A stretch of DNA of 64,000 nt. Origin: Sphaerisporangium cinnabarinum. GTDB lineage: Bacteria > Actinomycetota > Actinomycetes > Actinomycetales > Cellulomonadaceae. Shown here in pieces: positions 53,989-63,447 of this stretch (its first letter is position 1; the number at the start of each line of letters is the position of its first letter). The DNA lies in assembly GCA_003052455.1 (NCBI GenBank), contig QAPD01000022.1:1-64000 (forward strand), in the 5' to 3' direction. The notes under the pieces are model-generated. The model was not told where the DNA came from, did no database searches, and was given only the letters and a program-made list of their open reading frames with translations. The translations under genes and the position numbers were made by a program.

Positions 53989-56067
53989 GTGCCCGCCACC
54001 GCCGTACCGTCCGCCCCCGACGCACCGAGCGCGACACCCGCCGGCGACGCGTCGGGCGAGCTCGCCCGGGAGCAGGAGTTCCTGGCCGACGCCCGCACGC
54101 AGCTCGCCCGCATGCGCGAGCTGGCCGGGTCGCTCGACGCCCTCGCCGGGGACCGGGTCAGCGCCGAGCATCTCGAGGCCGCGCTCGCCCGTCGGCTCGC
54201 CCAGCTCGCCGACGACCCCGAGGTCCCGCTCTTCTTCGGCCGCATCGACCTCGACGGCACCGACCACGAGCCCGCCGAGGTCTTCCACATCGGGCGCCGC
54301 CACGTCTCCGACCCCGAGGGCGACCCGCTCGTCGTCGACTGGCGCGCCCCGGTGAGCACGCCTTTCTACCGCGCCACCCGCACCGAGCCGATGGGGGTCG
54401 CCGTCCGCCGCCGCTACGGCTTCCAGCGGGGCGCTCTCACCGGCTTCGAGGACGAGACGCTCACCGCCCCGGGGCCCGGTGCCGAGCCCTCCGCGATCCT
54501 CGAGGCCGAGATCGAGCGTCCCCGTACCGGGCCGATGCGCGACATCGTCGCCACCATCCAGCCCGAGCAGGACGTCATCGTGCGCAGCGGTCTCGACCGG
54601 ACCGTCGTCGTGCAGGGCGCGCCCGGCACCGGCAAGACCGCCGTCGGGCTGCACCGCGCCGCGTACCTGCTGTACTCCCACCGAGAGCGGGTGAGCCGCG
54701 CCGGGATGACCGTCGTCGGGCCCAACGCGAGCTTCCTGCGGTACATCCGCGACGTGCTGCCCGCGCTCGGCGAGGTCGACGCGACCCAGACCACCGTCGA
54801 GGAGATCGTCACGGCGCACGGCCGCCTGCGCGGCACGGAGCCCGCGGAGGTCGCGCGGCTCAAGGGCGACGGGCGCCTGGCCGAGGTGCTCCGACGCGCC
54901 GTGTGGTCGCACCTCGTCGAGCCGTCCGAGGCGCTCGTGCTGCCGCGCGGTGCGCGCCGCTGGCGCGTCGCCGCGCACGAGGCACGCGAGTGCGTGGCGC
55001 AGGTGGTCGGCCGGGAGCCGCGCTTCGACGCCGGTCGCGACCACCTGCGGCACGCGCTCGCGCACCGGATCCTCGTGCAGATCGAGGAGTCCGGGGAGGC
55101 CCTCGACGAGCGGGCCTGGGACGCGCTCGCGCGCACGCGCCCGGTCCGGGACTACACCGCCGCGGTGTGGCCGAAGGTCACGCCGACGGCGCTGCTGCAC
55201 CGGCTCCTCGTCGACCCCGCGTTCCTCGCCGCGAGCGCCGACGGCGTCCTCACTGCTGCCGAGCAGGAGCTGCTGCGCCCGGCCCGACCTTCCCGGACGG
55301 CGGGCACGGCCCGCTGGACGCTGGCCGACCTCGTCCTGCTCGACGAGGTCGCGGACCTGCTGGCCCGCGGCGCGTCGGTGGCGCACGTCGTGGTGGACGA
55401 GGCGCAGGACCTGTCGCCGATGATGCTGCGCGCTCTCGGGCGCCGGGCGCGCACCGGCTCGCTGACGGTGCTGGGCGACCTGGCCCAGGCGACGACGCCG
55501 TGGGGGGTCTCCTCGTGGACCGACGCGCTGACCCATCTCGGCAAGCCCGACGGCCACGTGGAGCAGCTCACCGCGGGCTTCCGCGTCCCCGGCGACGTCA
55601 TCGAGTACGCGGCCCGCCTGCTGCCCTCGATCGCGCCGGACCTCGACCCGCCGGTCGCCGTCCGCCGGGCGCGGGGCGAGCTCGTCCTCACCACGGGGCC
55701 GCTCGTGGAGCTGGTTCGCACGGCGCTCGACCGGGAGGGGTCGGTCGGGCTCATCGTGCCCGACGCCGGCACGGACGTCGCGCGCACGGCGCTCGCCGCG
55801 GCGGGCCTCGCCTTCGCGGTCGTCGGCGAGGCGACGGACGACGCGGGCACGGTCGAGTTCGACGCGCGCCTCGACCTCGTGCCCGCGTCGCTCGCGAAGG
55901 GGCTGGAGTTCGACCACGTCGTGCTGGACGACCCGGAGGGCGTGGTCCGGGGCGAGCCCGACCGGGTCACGGGTCTGCGGCGGCTGTACGTCTGCCTGAC
56001 CCGCGCGGTGACGTCCCTCGCCGTCCGCCACCGGGACGACCTGCCCGCCGAGCTCCGCCGTCCGTGA
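53989..56067 (+). CDS. HelD-like superfamily 1 helicase (RNA polymerase-associated)
   Basis: This 692-residue protein has an N-terminal helical segment (EQEFLADARTQLARMRELAG), the HelD-specific IGRRHVSDPEGDPLVVDWRAP followed by VAVRRRYGF, and a UvrD-type helicase core. Walker A is VVVQGAPGTGKTAVGLHRAA, Walker B is VVVDEAQDLSPMMLRALG, and the arginine-rich end is GLRRLYVCLTRAVTSLAV. HelD proteins free stalled RNA polymerase; some actinobacterial HelR forms give rifampicin tolerance. GGAGG (53978-53982) sets the GTG start. It is divergent from rnpB. Whether it is the tolerance-giving form is not known from sequence. Confidence 0.87.
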   Translation: MPATAVPSAPDAPSATPAGDASGELAREQEFLADARTQLARMRELAGSLDALAGDRVSAEHLEAALARRLAQLADDPEVPLFFGRIDLDGTDHEPAEVFHIGRRHVSDPEGDPLVVDWRAPVSTPFYRATRTEPMGVAVRRRYGFQRGALTGFEDETLTAPGPGAEPSAILEAEIERPRTGPMRDIVATIQPEQDVIVRSGLDRTVVVQGAPGTGKTAVGLHRAAYLLYSHRERVSRAGMTVVGPNASFLRYIRDVLPALGEVDATQTTVEEIVTAHGRLRGTEPAEVARLKGDGRLAEVLRRAVWSHLVEPSEALVLPRGARRWRVAAHEARECVAQVVGREPRFDAGRDHLRHALAHRILVQIEESGEALDERAWDALARTRPVRDYTAAVWPKVTPTALLHRLLVDPAFLAASADGVLTAAEQELLRPARPSRTAGTARWTLADLVLLDEVADLLARGASVAHVVVDEAQDLSPMMLRALGRRARTGSLTVLGDLAQATTPWGVSSWTDALTHLGKPDGHVEQLTAGFRVPGDVIEYAARLLPSIAPDLDPPVAVRRARGELVLTTGPLVELVRTALDREGSVGLIVPDAGTDVARTALAAAGLAFAVVGEATDDAGTVEFDARLDLVPASLAKGLEFDHVVLDDPEGVVRGEPDRVTGLRRLYVCLTRAVTSLAVRHRDDLPAELRRP

Positions 56068-56135
56068 CGGGCGCCCCGGCGCGTGGACGGACGGGCCGGG
56101 ACCGTCGTGTCGGATCTCCTCGGTAGGGTGCCCGG

Positions 56136-57977
<1,842 letters not shown>

Positions 57978-58038
57978 GCGGCCGCGCGCCGGGCTCCGGA
58001 CCGCCCCCCTCCGCCCGAGGCAGGGGACGCGATGCGGG

Positions 58039-58422
58039 TCAGACGTCGACGCGGTACGACAGCGCGAGCTCGTCGCCGCTGACCCCGCGGATGCCCCAGT
58101 TCTCGCGCGGGCTCTCCAGGATCACGAGCTCTACGTCGTCCGCGGTCACGCCCAGGGCGGGCGCGACGTCGTCGTACAGCGCCGCGACCAGCGCGCGCTT
58201 GGCCGCGCGCGTGCGTCCGGTGAAGCAGACGACCTCGACGACGAGGTACGCGTCCGAGCGCGGGGCGACGATGTCGTCGTCGTCCAGGAGCAGGAAGCGG
58301 TGGAACCGCTTGTCCGGCGGGAGCTGCCACGCGCGCACGAGCGCGTCGTGCAGCGCGTCGGACACCTCCCGGCGCCGTTCGCCCCACACGCTGCGCCGTC
58401 CGTAGATCTTTACCTGGGCCAC
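58039..58422 (-). CDS. Tautomerase-like protein lacking N-terminal proline
   Basis: This 127-residue protein resembles the Tautomerase_2 family, with VKIYGRRSVWGERRREVSDA, LPPDKRFHRFLLLDDDDIV, YLVVEVVCFTGRTRAAKRAL and ENWGIRGVSGDELALSYRV. Tautomerases use proline 1, exposed after methionine removal. Here the GTG start is followed by GCC, so residue 2 is Ala. TACGCT on the minus strand is six bases before this GTG, so the start is well supported. The enzyme is thus unlikely to be a standard tautomerase. The catalytic role is unknown. Confidence 0.75.
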   Translation of the reverse strand: MAQVKIYGRRSVWGERRREVSDALHDALVRAWQLPPDKRFHRFLLLDDDDIVAPRSDAYLVVEVVCFTGRTRAAKRALVAALYDDVAPALGVTADDVELVILESPRENWGIRGVSGDELALSYRVDV

Positions 58423-58508
58423 GGGGCGAGCGTAGCCGTGACGCACCCCACGCCGTCGGCCCCGGTCACCCGCGGCGGCGACGTCGCGCGCGCTCGTAGA
58501 GTGACCCG

Positions 58509-59351
58509 GTGCTCGTGCTGCTCCCCCCGTCCGAGGGCAAGACCCCCGCGCCCGACGGCGCCCCGCCCGTCGACCTCGACGCCCTGACCTCCCCCGCGCT
58601 CACCGCGCACCGCGTGACGGTCCTCGACGCGCTCGCCGCCGCGAGCGCCCGGCCGGACGCGCACGACGTCCTGGGTACGACGCCGGGGCTCGCCGAGGAG
58701 GTGCGGCGCAACACCGTGCTGCGGTCGGCCCCGGCCGGTCCGGCGGCCGACGTGTACACGGGCGTGCTGTACGGCGCCGCGGACCTCGCGGGCGCGCTCG
58801 CCGCGGGCGGGGAGCCCGCGCGTCGGGCCTGCGAGGACGTGCGCGTCGTGTCGGGGCTGTGGGGCGCGCTCTCCCCCGCCGACCGGGTCCCGGCGTACCG
58901 GCTCTCGATGGCGGTGGACCTGCCGGGCGTCGGGAGGCTCGCCACGGCGTGGCGGCCGCGCCTCGCCCCCGTGCTCGACGAGCGCGCGGCGGGCGACGTC
59001 GTCGCGGACTGCCGGTCCGCGACGTACGTGGGCGCGTGGAAGCCGCGGACGTCGGGTCCGTCGGCGGCCGAGTGGGTCGCGGTGCGGGTCGTGCGCGAGC
59101 ACGCCGGGAAGCGCACCGTCGTCTCGCACAACGCCAAGCACACGCGCGGCGTGCTCGCCGGGCACCTCGTGCGCCGGGAGGCGGCGGCGCCGTCGTCCGC
59201 GGCCGGGCTGCTGGACGCGGCGCGCGAGCTCGTCGGCACGGTGATCGGGACCGAGGTCGGCTCGGGCCTCACCTACCGGCTGATCGAGGCGACCCTGCAC
59301 GACGCCACGACCCGCAGCGGGCCGCGCACGCTCGAGCTCGTCATCTCCTGA
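58509..59351 (+). CDS. yaaA: YaaA family peroxide-stress protein
   Basis: This 280-residue protein opens VLVLLPPSEGKTPAPDG, the family signature, and has VYTGVLYGAADLAG, VVSGLWGALSPADRVPAYRLSM, and the late VVSHNAKHTRGVLAGHLV segment (DNA-binding helix-hairpin-helix-like core of YaaA). YaaA lowers free iron or protects DNA in peroxide stress in E. coli; the exact action is not known. TAGAGT (58497-58502) lies six bases before the GTG start. Its stop falls in a 13-bp tandem repeat. Confidence 0.88.
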   Translation: MLVLLPPSEGKTPAPDGAPPVDLDALTSPALTAHRVTVLDALAAASARPDAHDVLGTTPGLAEEVRRNTVLRSAPAGPAADVYTGVLYGAADLAGALAAGGEPARRACEDVRVVSGLWGALSPADRVPAYRLSMAVDLPGVGRLATAWRPRLAPVLDERAAGDVVADCRSATYVGAWKPRTSGPSAAEWVAVRVVREHAGKRTVVSHNAKHTRGVLAGHLVRREAAAPSSAAGLLDAARELVGTVIGTEVGSGLTYRLIEATLHDATTRSGPRTLELVIS

Positions 59352-59401
59352 GCGCTCCGGCCGAGCGGTCCGGGCGAGCGTTCCGGCCGAGCGGTCCGGC
59401 G
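59350..59401 (+). repeat. Four-copy 13-bp tandem repeat
   Basis: Four consecutive 13-mers share GAGCGnTCCGGnC: GAGCGCTCCGGCC, GAGCGGTCCGGGC, GAGCGTTCCGGCC and GAGCGGTCCGGCG. The array begins inside the yaaA stop codon. It has no strong self-complementarity. Confidence 0.8.
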
Positions 59402-59451
59402 CGGTCGTCGGCCCGGACGGGCGCCCCGCGCCGCTGCGCCGGGACGGGCGG

Positions 59452-59468
59452 GGGTCCACAGTGGACCC
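59452..59468. promoter_or_regulatory. Palindrome immediately before the TfoX-domain gene
   Basis: GGGTCCAC-A-GTGGACCC is a perfect 17-bp palindrome with a central unpaired base. It ends at the base just before the ATG (59469) and contains CACAGT, six bases from the start. It could be an operator over a leaderless promoter. Confidence 0.4.
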
Positions 59469-59804
59469 ATGGCCGTCAGCCAGGACCTCGCCGACCGCGT
59501 CCGCGCGGTGCTGACGCCCCGCGCCCCGTTCGAGGAGCGGACGATGTTCGGCGGCCTCGCGTTCCTCGTGGACGGGCGCATGGCGGTCGCGATCACCGGG
59601 GACGCCCTCATGGTGCGGGTCGGCACGGGCGGACGCACCGCCGCCCTGGAGCACGGCGCCCGGCCGATGACGATGGGCACCCGCACGATGGCGGGCTGGG
59701 TCGTCGTCGACGGTCCGCGCCTGGCGGACCCGCGCGACCTCGACGCCTGGGTGGAGACCGGTCTCCAGGTCGCCCGCACCGCGACTCCGAGGCCGCCGAG
59801 GTAG
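59469..59804 (+). CDS. TfoX N-terminal domain protein
   Basis: This 111-residue protein is one TfoX/Sxy N-terminal domain. It has RVRAVLTPRAPFEERTMFGG, then LAFLVDGRMAVAITGDALMVRV and GTRTMAGWVVVDGPR. In gamma-proteobacteria Sxy controls competence genes, but the stand-alone domain in actinobacteria has no known function. There is no ribosome binding site before the ATG, only the palindrome with CACAGT. The stop lies within a perfect 32-bp palindromic terminator. Confidence 0.85.
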   Translation: MAVSQDLADRVRAVLTPRAPFEERTMFGGLAFLVDGRMAVAITGDALMVRVGTGGRTAALEHGARPMTMGTRTMAGWVVVDGPRLADPRDLDAWVETGLQVARTATPRPPR

Positions 59805-59831
59805 AGCCGTGGTCGCGACCACGGCTCTACC
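59800..59831. terminator. Perfect 32-bp palindrome, bidirectional terminator
   Basis: The 16-base half GGTAGAGCCGTGGTCG is repeated as its exact complement with no spacer. It includes the TfoX stop codon (59802-59804) and lies 30 bp from the stop of the convergent RNase H fusion gene. Confidence 0.75.
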
Positions 59832-59860
59832 CCGCGCCACGGGGAGCGTCGCTCAGGGGA

Positions 59861-61111
59861 TCAGAGGTCGCTCGGGACGCCCTGGGCGGTGAGCTCGCTC
59901 GTGCCGTCGGCCCACAGCCGCAGGATGCTCACCGACGCCGGAGGGACGCGGACGCGCGACCACTGCTCGGGCGGCGCGCCCACGGCCGTCCCGATCGCGG
60001 CCCGCACCTGGACGGCGTGGCCCACGACGACGACGGTGCGGCCCGCGGGTCCGGCGCCCGGCAGCATCGTGTCGACGAGGTCGCGCAGCCCCTGCCGGAC
60101 GCGCGCGCCGACGTCGGCGGCCGACTCGCCCCCGGGGGCCGGAGTCGTCCCGGTCGTGTACCAGGCGGCCAGCAGGCCGGGCCACCCGGCGTCGACCTCC
60201 GCGGCCGTGAGCCCCTCCCACGCGCCGAAGTCCACCTCGGCGAACCGGTCGTCCGTCGTCACGGGCACCCCGAGCCGTCGGCCGACGGCGCGCGCGGTCT
60301 CCTGGGCCCGGACCATGGGCGAGGCGACGACGGCCGACGGGCGCGGCAGGTCGGGCCACGCCTGGCGCCCGATCCGGAACACCAGGTCCGCGGCCTGCGC
60401 GGCCTGTGTCCGGCCGCGCGCGGTGAGCGACGGTCCCGGCACGGACGAGCCGCTGAACGCGCCCGCGACGGTGAGCGGCGTCTGCCCGTGCCGCACGAGG
60501 ACGACCGTGAGCGCGGGCGCCTCGTCGAACCGGACGGTGGCGCCCGACGGCCGGGCTACCGTGTCGAGCGCCGCGCCCTCCGGGACGGCGGGGAGCGTCG
60601 TCGTCGCGCCCTCAGGGTCGGCCGCGGTGTCCGCCACGGGGTCGGCCGCCGCCTCCGACAGGTCCGCGGGCTCGTGGTCGCGCACGACGGTCCCGCGGGT
60701 GTCCATCGCCTCGTTGGCGAGGGCGTCGGCCGCCGCGTTCTGCGCGCGCGGCACCCACTCGTACGTGACCTGCGCGGCCGGGAGCACCGCCGCTGCCTCG
60801 GCCGCCAGGCGGCGCATGTCGTCGTGCTTGATCTGCCAGCGCCCCGACATCTGCTCGACGACGAGCCGCGAGTCCATCCGGACGGTCACGCGCGCGTCGG
60901 GGTCGATCTCCGCGGCGGCGCGCAGCCCGGCGACGAGGCCCGAGTACTCGGCGACGTTGTTCGTCGTCGTGCCGAGGTACGCGGCCCGCTCGGCGAGCAC
61001 CTGGCCGGTCGCGGCGTCACGGACGAGCGCCCCGAAGCCCGCGGGCCCCGGGTTGCCGCGGGAGCCGCCGTCGGCCTCGACGACGAGGTGCCGACCCCTC
61101 GCCCCGCTCAC
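59861..61111 (-). CDS. Bifunctional RNase H / histidine phosphatase (CobC-like)
   Basis: The 416-residue protein fuses two enzymes. Residues 1 to about 140 are RNase HI: VVEADGGSRGNPGPAGFGAL (first Asp), TTNNVAEYSGLVAGL (Glu), VRMDSRLVVEQMSGRW (second Asp), and AQNAAADALANEAM (third Asp). After an acidic linker of about 75 residues, a histidine phosphatase domain starts with TVVLVRHGQTPLTVAGAFSG, then SPMVRAQETARAVG and VVVGHAVQVRA. Its homologue in M. tuberculosis, Rv2228c (from memory), cuts RNA-DNA hybrids and acts as alpha-ribazole phosphatase. The GTG start overlaps the upstream stop (GTGA). Confidence 0.9.
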   Translation of the reverse strand: MSGARGRHLVVEADGGSRGNPGPAGFGALVRDAATGQVLAERAAYLGTTTNNVAEYSGLVAGLRAAAEIDPDARVTVRMDSRLVVEQMSGRWQIKHDDMRRLAAEAAAVLPAAQVTYEWVPRAQNAAADALANEAMDTRGTVVRDHEPADLSEAAADPVADTAADPEGATTTLPAVPEGAALDTVARPSGATVRFDEAPALTVVLVRHGQTPLTVAGAFSGSSVPGPSLTARGRTQAAQAADLVFRIGRQAWPDLPRPSAVVASPMVRAQETARAVGRRLGVPVTTDDRFAEVDFGAWEGLTAAEVDAGWPGLLAAWYTTGTTPAPGGESAADVGARVRQGLRDLVDTMLPGAGPAGRTVVVVGHAVQVRAAIGTAVGAPPEQWSRVRVPPASVSILRLWADGTSELTAQGVPSDL

Positions 61112-61851
61112 GCGCCGGCGCCCTCCGGCCGCACCACGATGTGGCCGTAGTCCTCGAGCCGCACCACCTGGTCGGGCGCGGCCGACGTGATCGCCGCGAG
61201 CTCCGCCGGGCTCAGCGAGACGTTGAGCCCGTCGACGTGCTGGCCGCGCAGCGCGACGACGCCACGGCCGCCGTTCTGGTCGCGCACGCGCTCGTAGAGC
61301 GCGAGCAGGCCCGCGTCGAGGCCGGCGACGGCGTCCGTGCGGCGGGAGGCGACCTGCGCGGCCTCGGCGTCGAGCTCCGCGTACCGGGCGTCGCGCGCGG
61401 TCACGACCTCGGCCTTGGCGGACTCGAGCTCGGCGTGCGCCGACTCGAGCTTCGCGAGGGCCTCCTCGTGCGCCTCGAGCCGCTCCATGACGTCGAGCTC
61501 GACCTCCTCGAGGACGCCCTGCCGACGCGCGAGCGACTCGAGCTCGGCGACGAGCGCCTGCGCGTCCTTCGCCCCGACCTGGCCGGAGTCCAGGCGCGAC
61601 TGGTCGCGCGCGGCGCGCGTCCGCACCTGCTCGACGTCGCCCTCGGCCTTGGTCAGCTCGCGCCGGAGGTCGCTCACCGCGGTCCGCGACTCCACGAGCT
61701 TGCCGCGCAGGTCCTCGAGCTGGGCGTCGAGCTCGGCGATGCGCGCGTGCTCGGGCAGGTTCTTGCGCTGGTGCGCGAGCTGCTGGGCACGCGTGTCGAG
61801 CTCCTGGACGTCCAGCAGGCGGAGCTGGTCGGCGGGCGGTGCAGTGGCCAC
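61108..61851 (-). CDS. Coiled-coil protein of the C4-zinc-ribbon family without its cysteines
   Basis: This 247-residue protein is almost all coiled coil from about residue 10 to 190 (LRRELTKAEGDVEQVRTRAA, LESLARRQGVLEEVELDVMERL). The short C-terminal segment VVALRGQHVDGLNVSLSPAE and DQVVRLEDYGHIVVR aligns with the family's CxxC-(x)n-CxxC ribbon. The expected cysteines are replaced by Val206, Leu209, Leu232 and Tyr235, so no zinc should bind. AAGGA precedes the GTG at 61851. It is coupled to the RNase H fusion gene, as in M. tuberculosis (Rv2229c, from memory). Confidence 0.83.
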   Translation of the reverse strand: MATAPPADQLRLLDVQELDTRAQQLAHQRKNLPEHARIAELDAQLEDLRGKLVESRTAVSDLRRELTKAEGDVEQVRTRAARDQSRLDSGQVGAKDAQALVAELESLARRQGVLEEVELDVMERLEAHEEALAKLESAHAELESAKAEVVTARDARYAELDAEAAQVASRRTDAVAGLDAGLLALYERVRDQNGGRGVVALRGQHVDGLNVSLSPAELAAITSAAPDQVVRLEDYGHIVVRPEGAGA

Positions 61852-61932
61852 GGGTGGTTCCTTTCGTGGGCCCCGGGTGGGGGCCGGCGTGCGGGTCGGT
61901 GGGGACGGGTGCGGGTCGACGCGCGGCGGGCG

Positions 61933-62910
61933 TCAGCCCTGCGCGGTGTCGCGGGGCGGTCCGGCGTCGGCTCCGGGGTCGGCGGGTGCGGACGGGAACC
62001 GCGCCGTCCACGGGTCGGTGACGAGCGTGCTGACCCGCGTCTCCACGGCCGCGCCGGAGCGCGCGAGCACGCGCACGAGGTCCTCGGCAGCGTAGCGGAG
62101 CCACGGCCACTCCGAGGCGTAGTGCGGCACGTCGACGAGGAACGGCGTCCCCGCCTCGCCGCCGTCGAGCCGCGCGCGCTCGCGCAGCTCGGACACGGGG
62201 TGGTGGCGCAGGTCGGACGTGAGATAGACGTCGGCCCCGCTCGCCCGCACGGCGTCGAACAGCGAGTCGCCGGACCCGCCCACGACCGCGACCGACTCGA
62301 CGCGCGCGTCGAGGTCGCCCGCCACGCGCACGCCCTGCACCGTCGGGGGCAGCACCTGCGCGACGCGCTGCGCGAAGGCGCGCAACGTCGTCGGCTCCGC
62401 GAGCCGGCCCACGCGGCCGGTGCCGGTGCGCGCCGCCTCGTGCGGCGACGGTGCGGGGTGCGGCACGAGGGGGACGCGGTGGAGCAGGTCGAGCGCGTCG
62501 GCGAGGGTGTCCGCGACCCCGCGCTGCGCGGCGTCGGCGTTGGTGTGCGCGACGTACAGCGCGCACCCGCCGCGGATGAGGCGGTGCACGAGCGAGCCCT
62601 TGAAGGTCGTCGCGGCGACGGAGTGCACCGGCCGCAGGAACAGCGGGTGGTGCGTGACGAGCAGGTCGGCGCCCCAGGCCAGCGCCTCGTCAGCGACCTC
62701 CTCGACGGGGTCGACGGCGAGCAGCACCTTGCGCACGGGCGCGTCCGGGTCGCCGGCGACGAGGCCGACGGCGTCCCAGTCCTCCGCCGTCGACGGCGGG
62801 TACAGCTCGTCCAGCGTCCGCACCACGCGGCCGAGCGTCGGGTGCCCCGCGCCGTCGGCCGCCGGGTCCGCAGGAGACGTGTCGGTGCTCGGGTCGGGCG
62901 CGGCGGTCAT
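61933..62910 (-). CDS. NIF3-like GTP cyclohydrolase 1 family protein (DUF34)
   Basis: This 325-residue protein has the NIF3 fold with the metal-binding blocks LVTHHPLFLRPVHSVAATTF and CALYVAHTNADAA near the N-terminus, and LTSDLRHHPVSELRERARLD late (the usual GDLxxHxxxxA region). ETRVSTLVTDPWTARF ends the conserved part. NIF3 proteins bind two metals and may repair damaged metabolites; the true role is not settled. TAGCCT on the minus strand lies six bases before the ATG. The same order of NIF3, coiled-coil and RNase H fusion occurs in mycobacteria (Rv2230c to Rv2228c, from memory). Confidence 0.9.
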   Translation of the reverse strand: MTAAPDPSTDTSPADPAADGAGHPTLGRVVRTLDELYPPSTAEDWDAVGLVAGDPDAPVRKVLLAVDPVEEVADEALAWGADLLVTHHPLFLRPVHSVAATTFKGSLVHRLIRGGCALYVAHTNADAAQRGVADTLADALDLLHRVPLVPHPAPSPHEAARTGTGRVGRLAEPTTLRAFAQRVAQVLPPTVQGVRVAGDLDARVESVAVVGGSGDSLFDAVRASGADVYLTSDLRHHPVSELRERARLDGGEAGTPFLVDVPHYASEWPWLRYAAEDLVRVLARSGAAVETRVSTLVTDPWTARFPSAPADPGADAGPPRDTAQG

Positions 62911-62958
62911 GGCGGCAGGCTATCCCGGGCGGGCCGCCGCACGCCGCTCGCCGTGGTT

Positions 62959-62980
62959 TGATGGATTGCGCAATCCATCA
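62959..62980. promoter_or_regulatory. Perfect 22-bp palindrome, candidate ArsR operator
   Basis: TGATGGATTGC (62959-62969) is followed at once by its exact complement to 62980. It is AT-rich compared with the rest of the window. It lies 20 bp before the ArsR-family start and 48 bp from the divergent NIF3 start. Confidence 0.65.
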
Positions 62981-63000
62981 TCCCGCTGCCCGGAGGACCC

Positions 63001-63447
63001 GTGCCCCGCCCACCCCGACCCGACGACGGCGCCCCCGGCACCGACGAGACCGCTCCCCTCTACCGCATCAAGGCCGAGCTCTTCCGGTGCCTCGCGCACC
63101 CCACGCGCATCCAGGTGCTCGAGGTCCTCGCCGCCGACGCCGACCACACCGCGCCCGTCTCCGTGCTGCTCGGCGTCACCGGGTGCGAGGCCTCCCAGCT
63201 CTCCCAGCACCTCGCGGTGCTGCGCCGAGCGGGCGTCGTGACCTCCACGCGCAGCGGGAACGCCGTCGAGTACCGCCTCGCCGAGCCGCTCGTCGCCGAG
63301 CTCCTCGTCGTCGCGCGGGCGTTCCTGCTGTCGAACCTCGCGGGCGCGTCCGACCAGCTCGAGGCCGCGCGTCGGCTCCCGGCCCTGCCCGGCGCGTCCG
63401 CGCGCGCCGTGCTCGACGCGACCACCGCGTCGACCCCCTCGGCATGA
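63001..63447 (+). CDS. ArsR/SmtB family transcriptional regulator
   Basis: This 148-residue winged-helix protein matches ArsR regulators: LYRIKAELFRCLAHPTRIQV, then VSVLLGVTGCEASQLSQHLA (recognition helix region) and RAGVVTSTRSGNAVEYRLAE (wing). Cys residues are few (RCLAHP and GCEAS), so metal sensing in the alpha-3 site, which needs a CxC motif, is not expected. GGAGG precedes the GTG. It is coupled to a SulP gene by an ATGA overlap. It probably represses this pair through the 22-bp palindrome upstream. Confidence 0.85.
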   Translation: MPRPPRPDDGAPGTDETAPLYRIKAELFRCLAHPTRIQVLEVLAADADHTAPVSVLLGVTGCEASQLSQHLAVLRRAGVVTSTRSGNAVEYRLAEPLVAELLVVARAFLLSNLAGASDQLEAARRLPALPGASARAVLDATTASTPSA

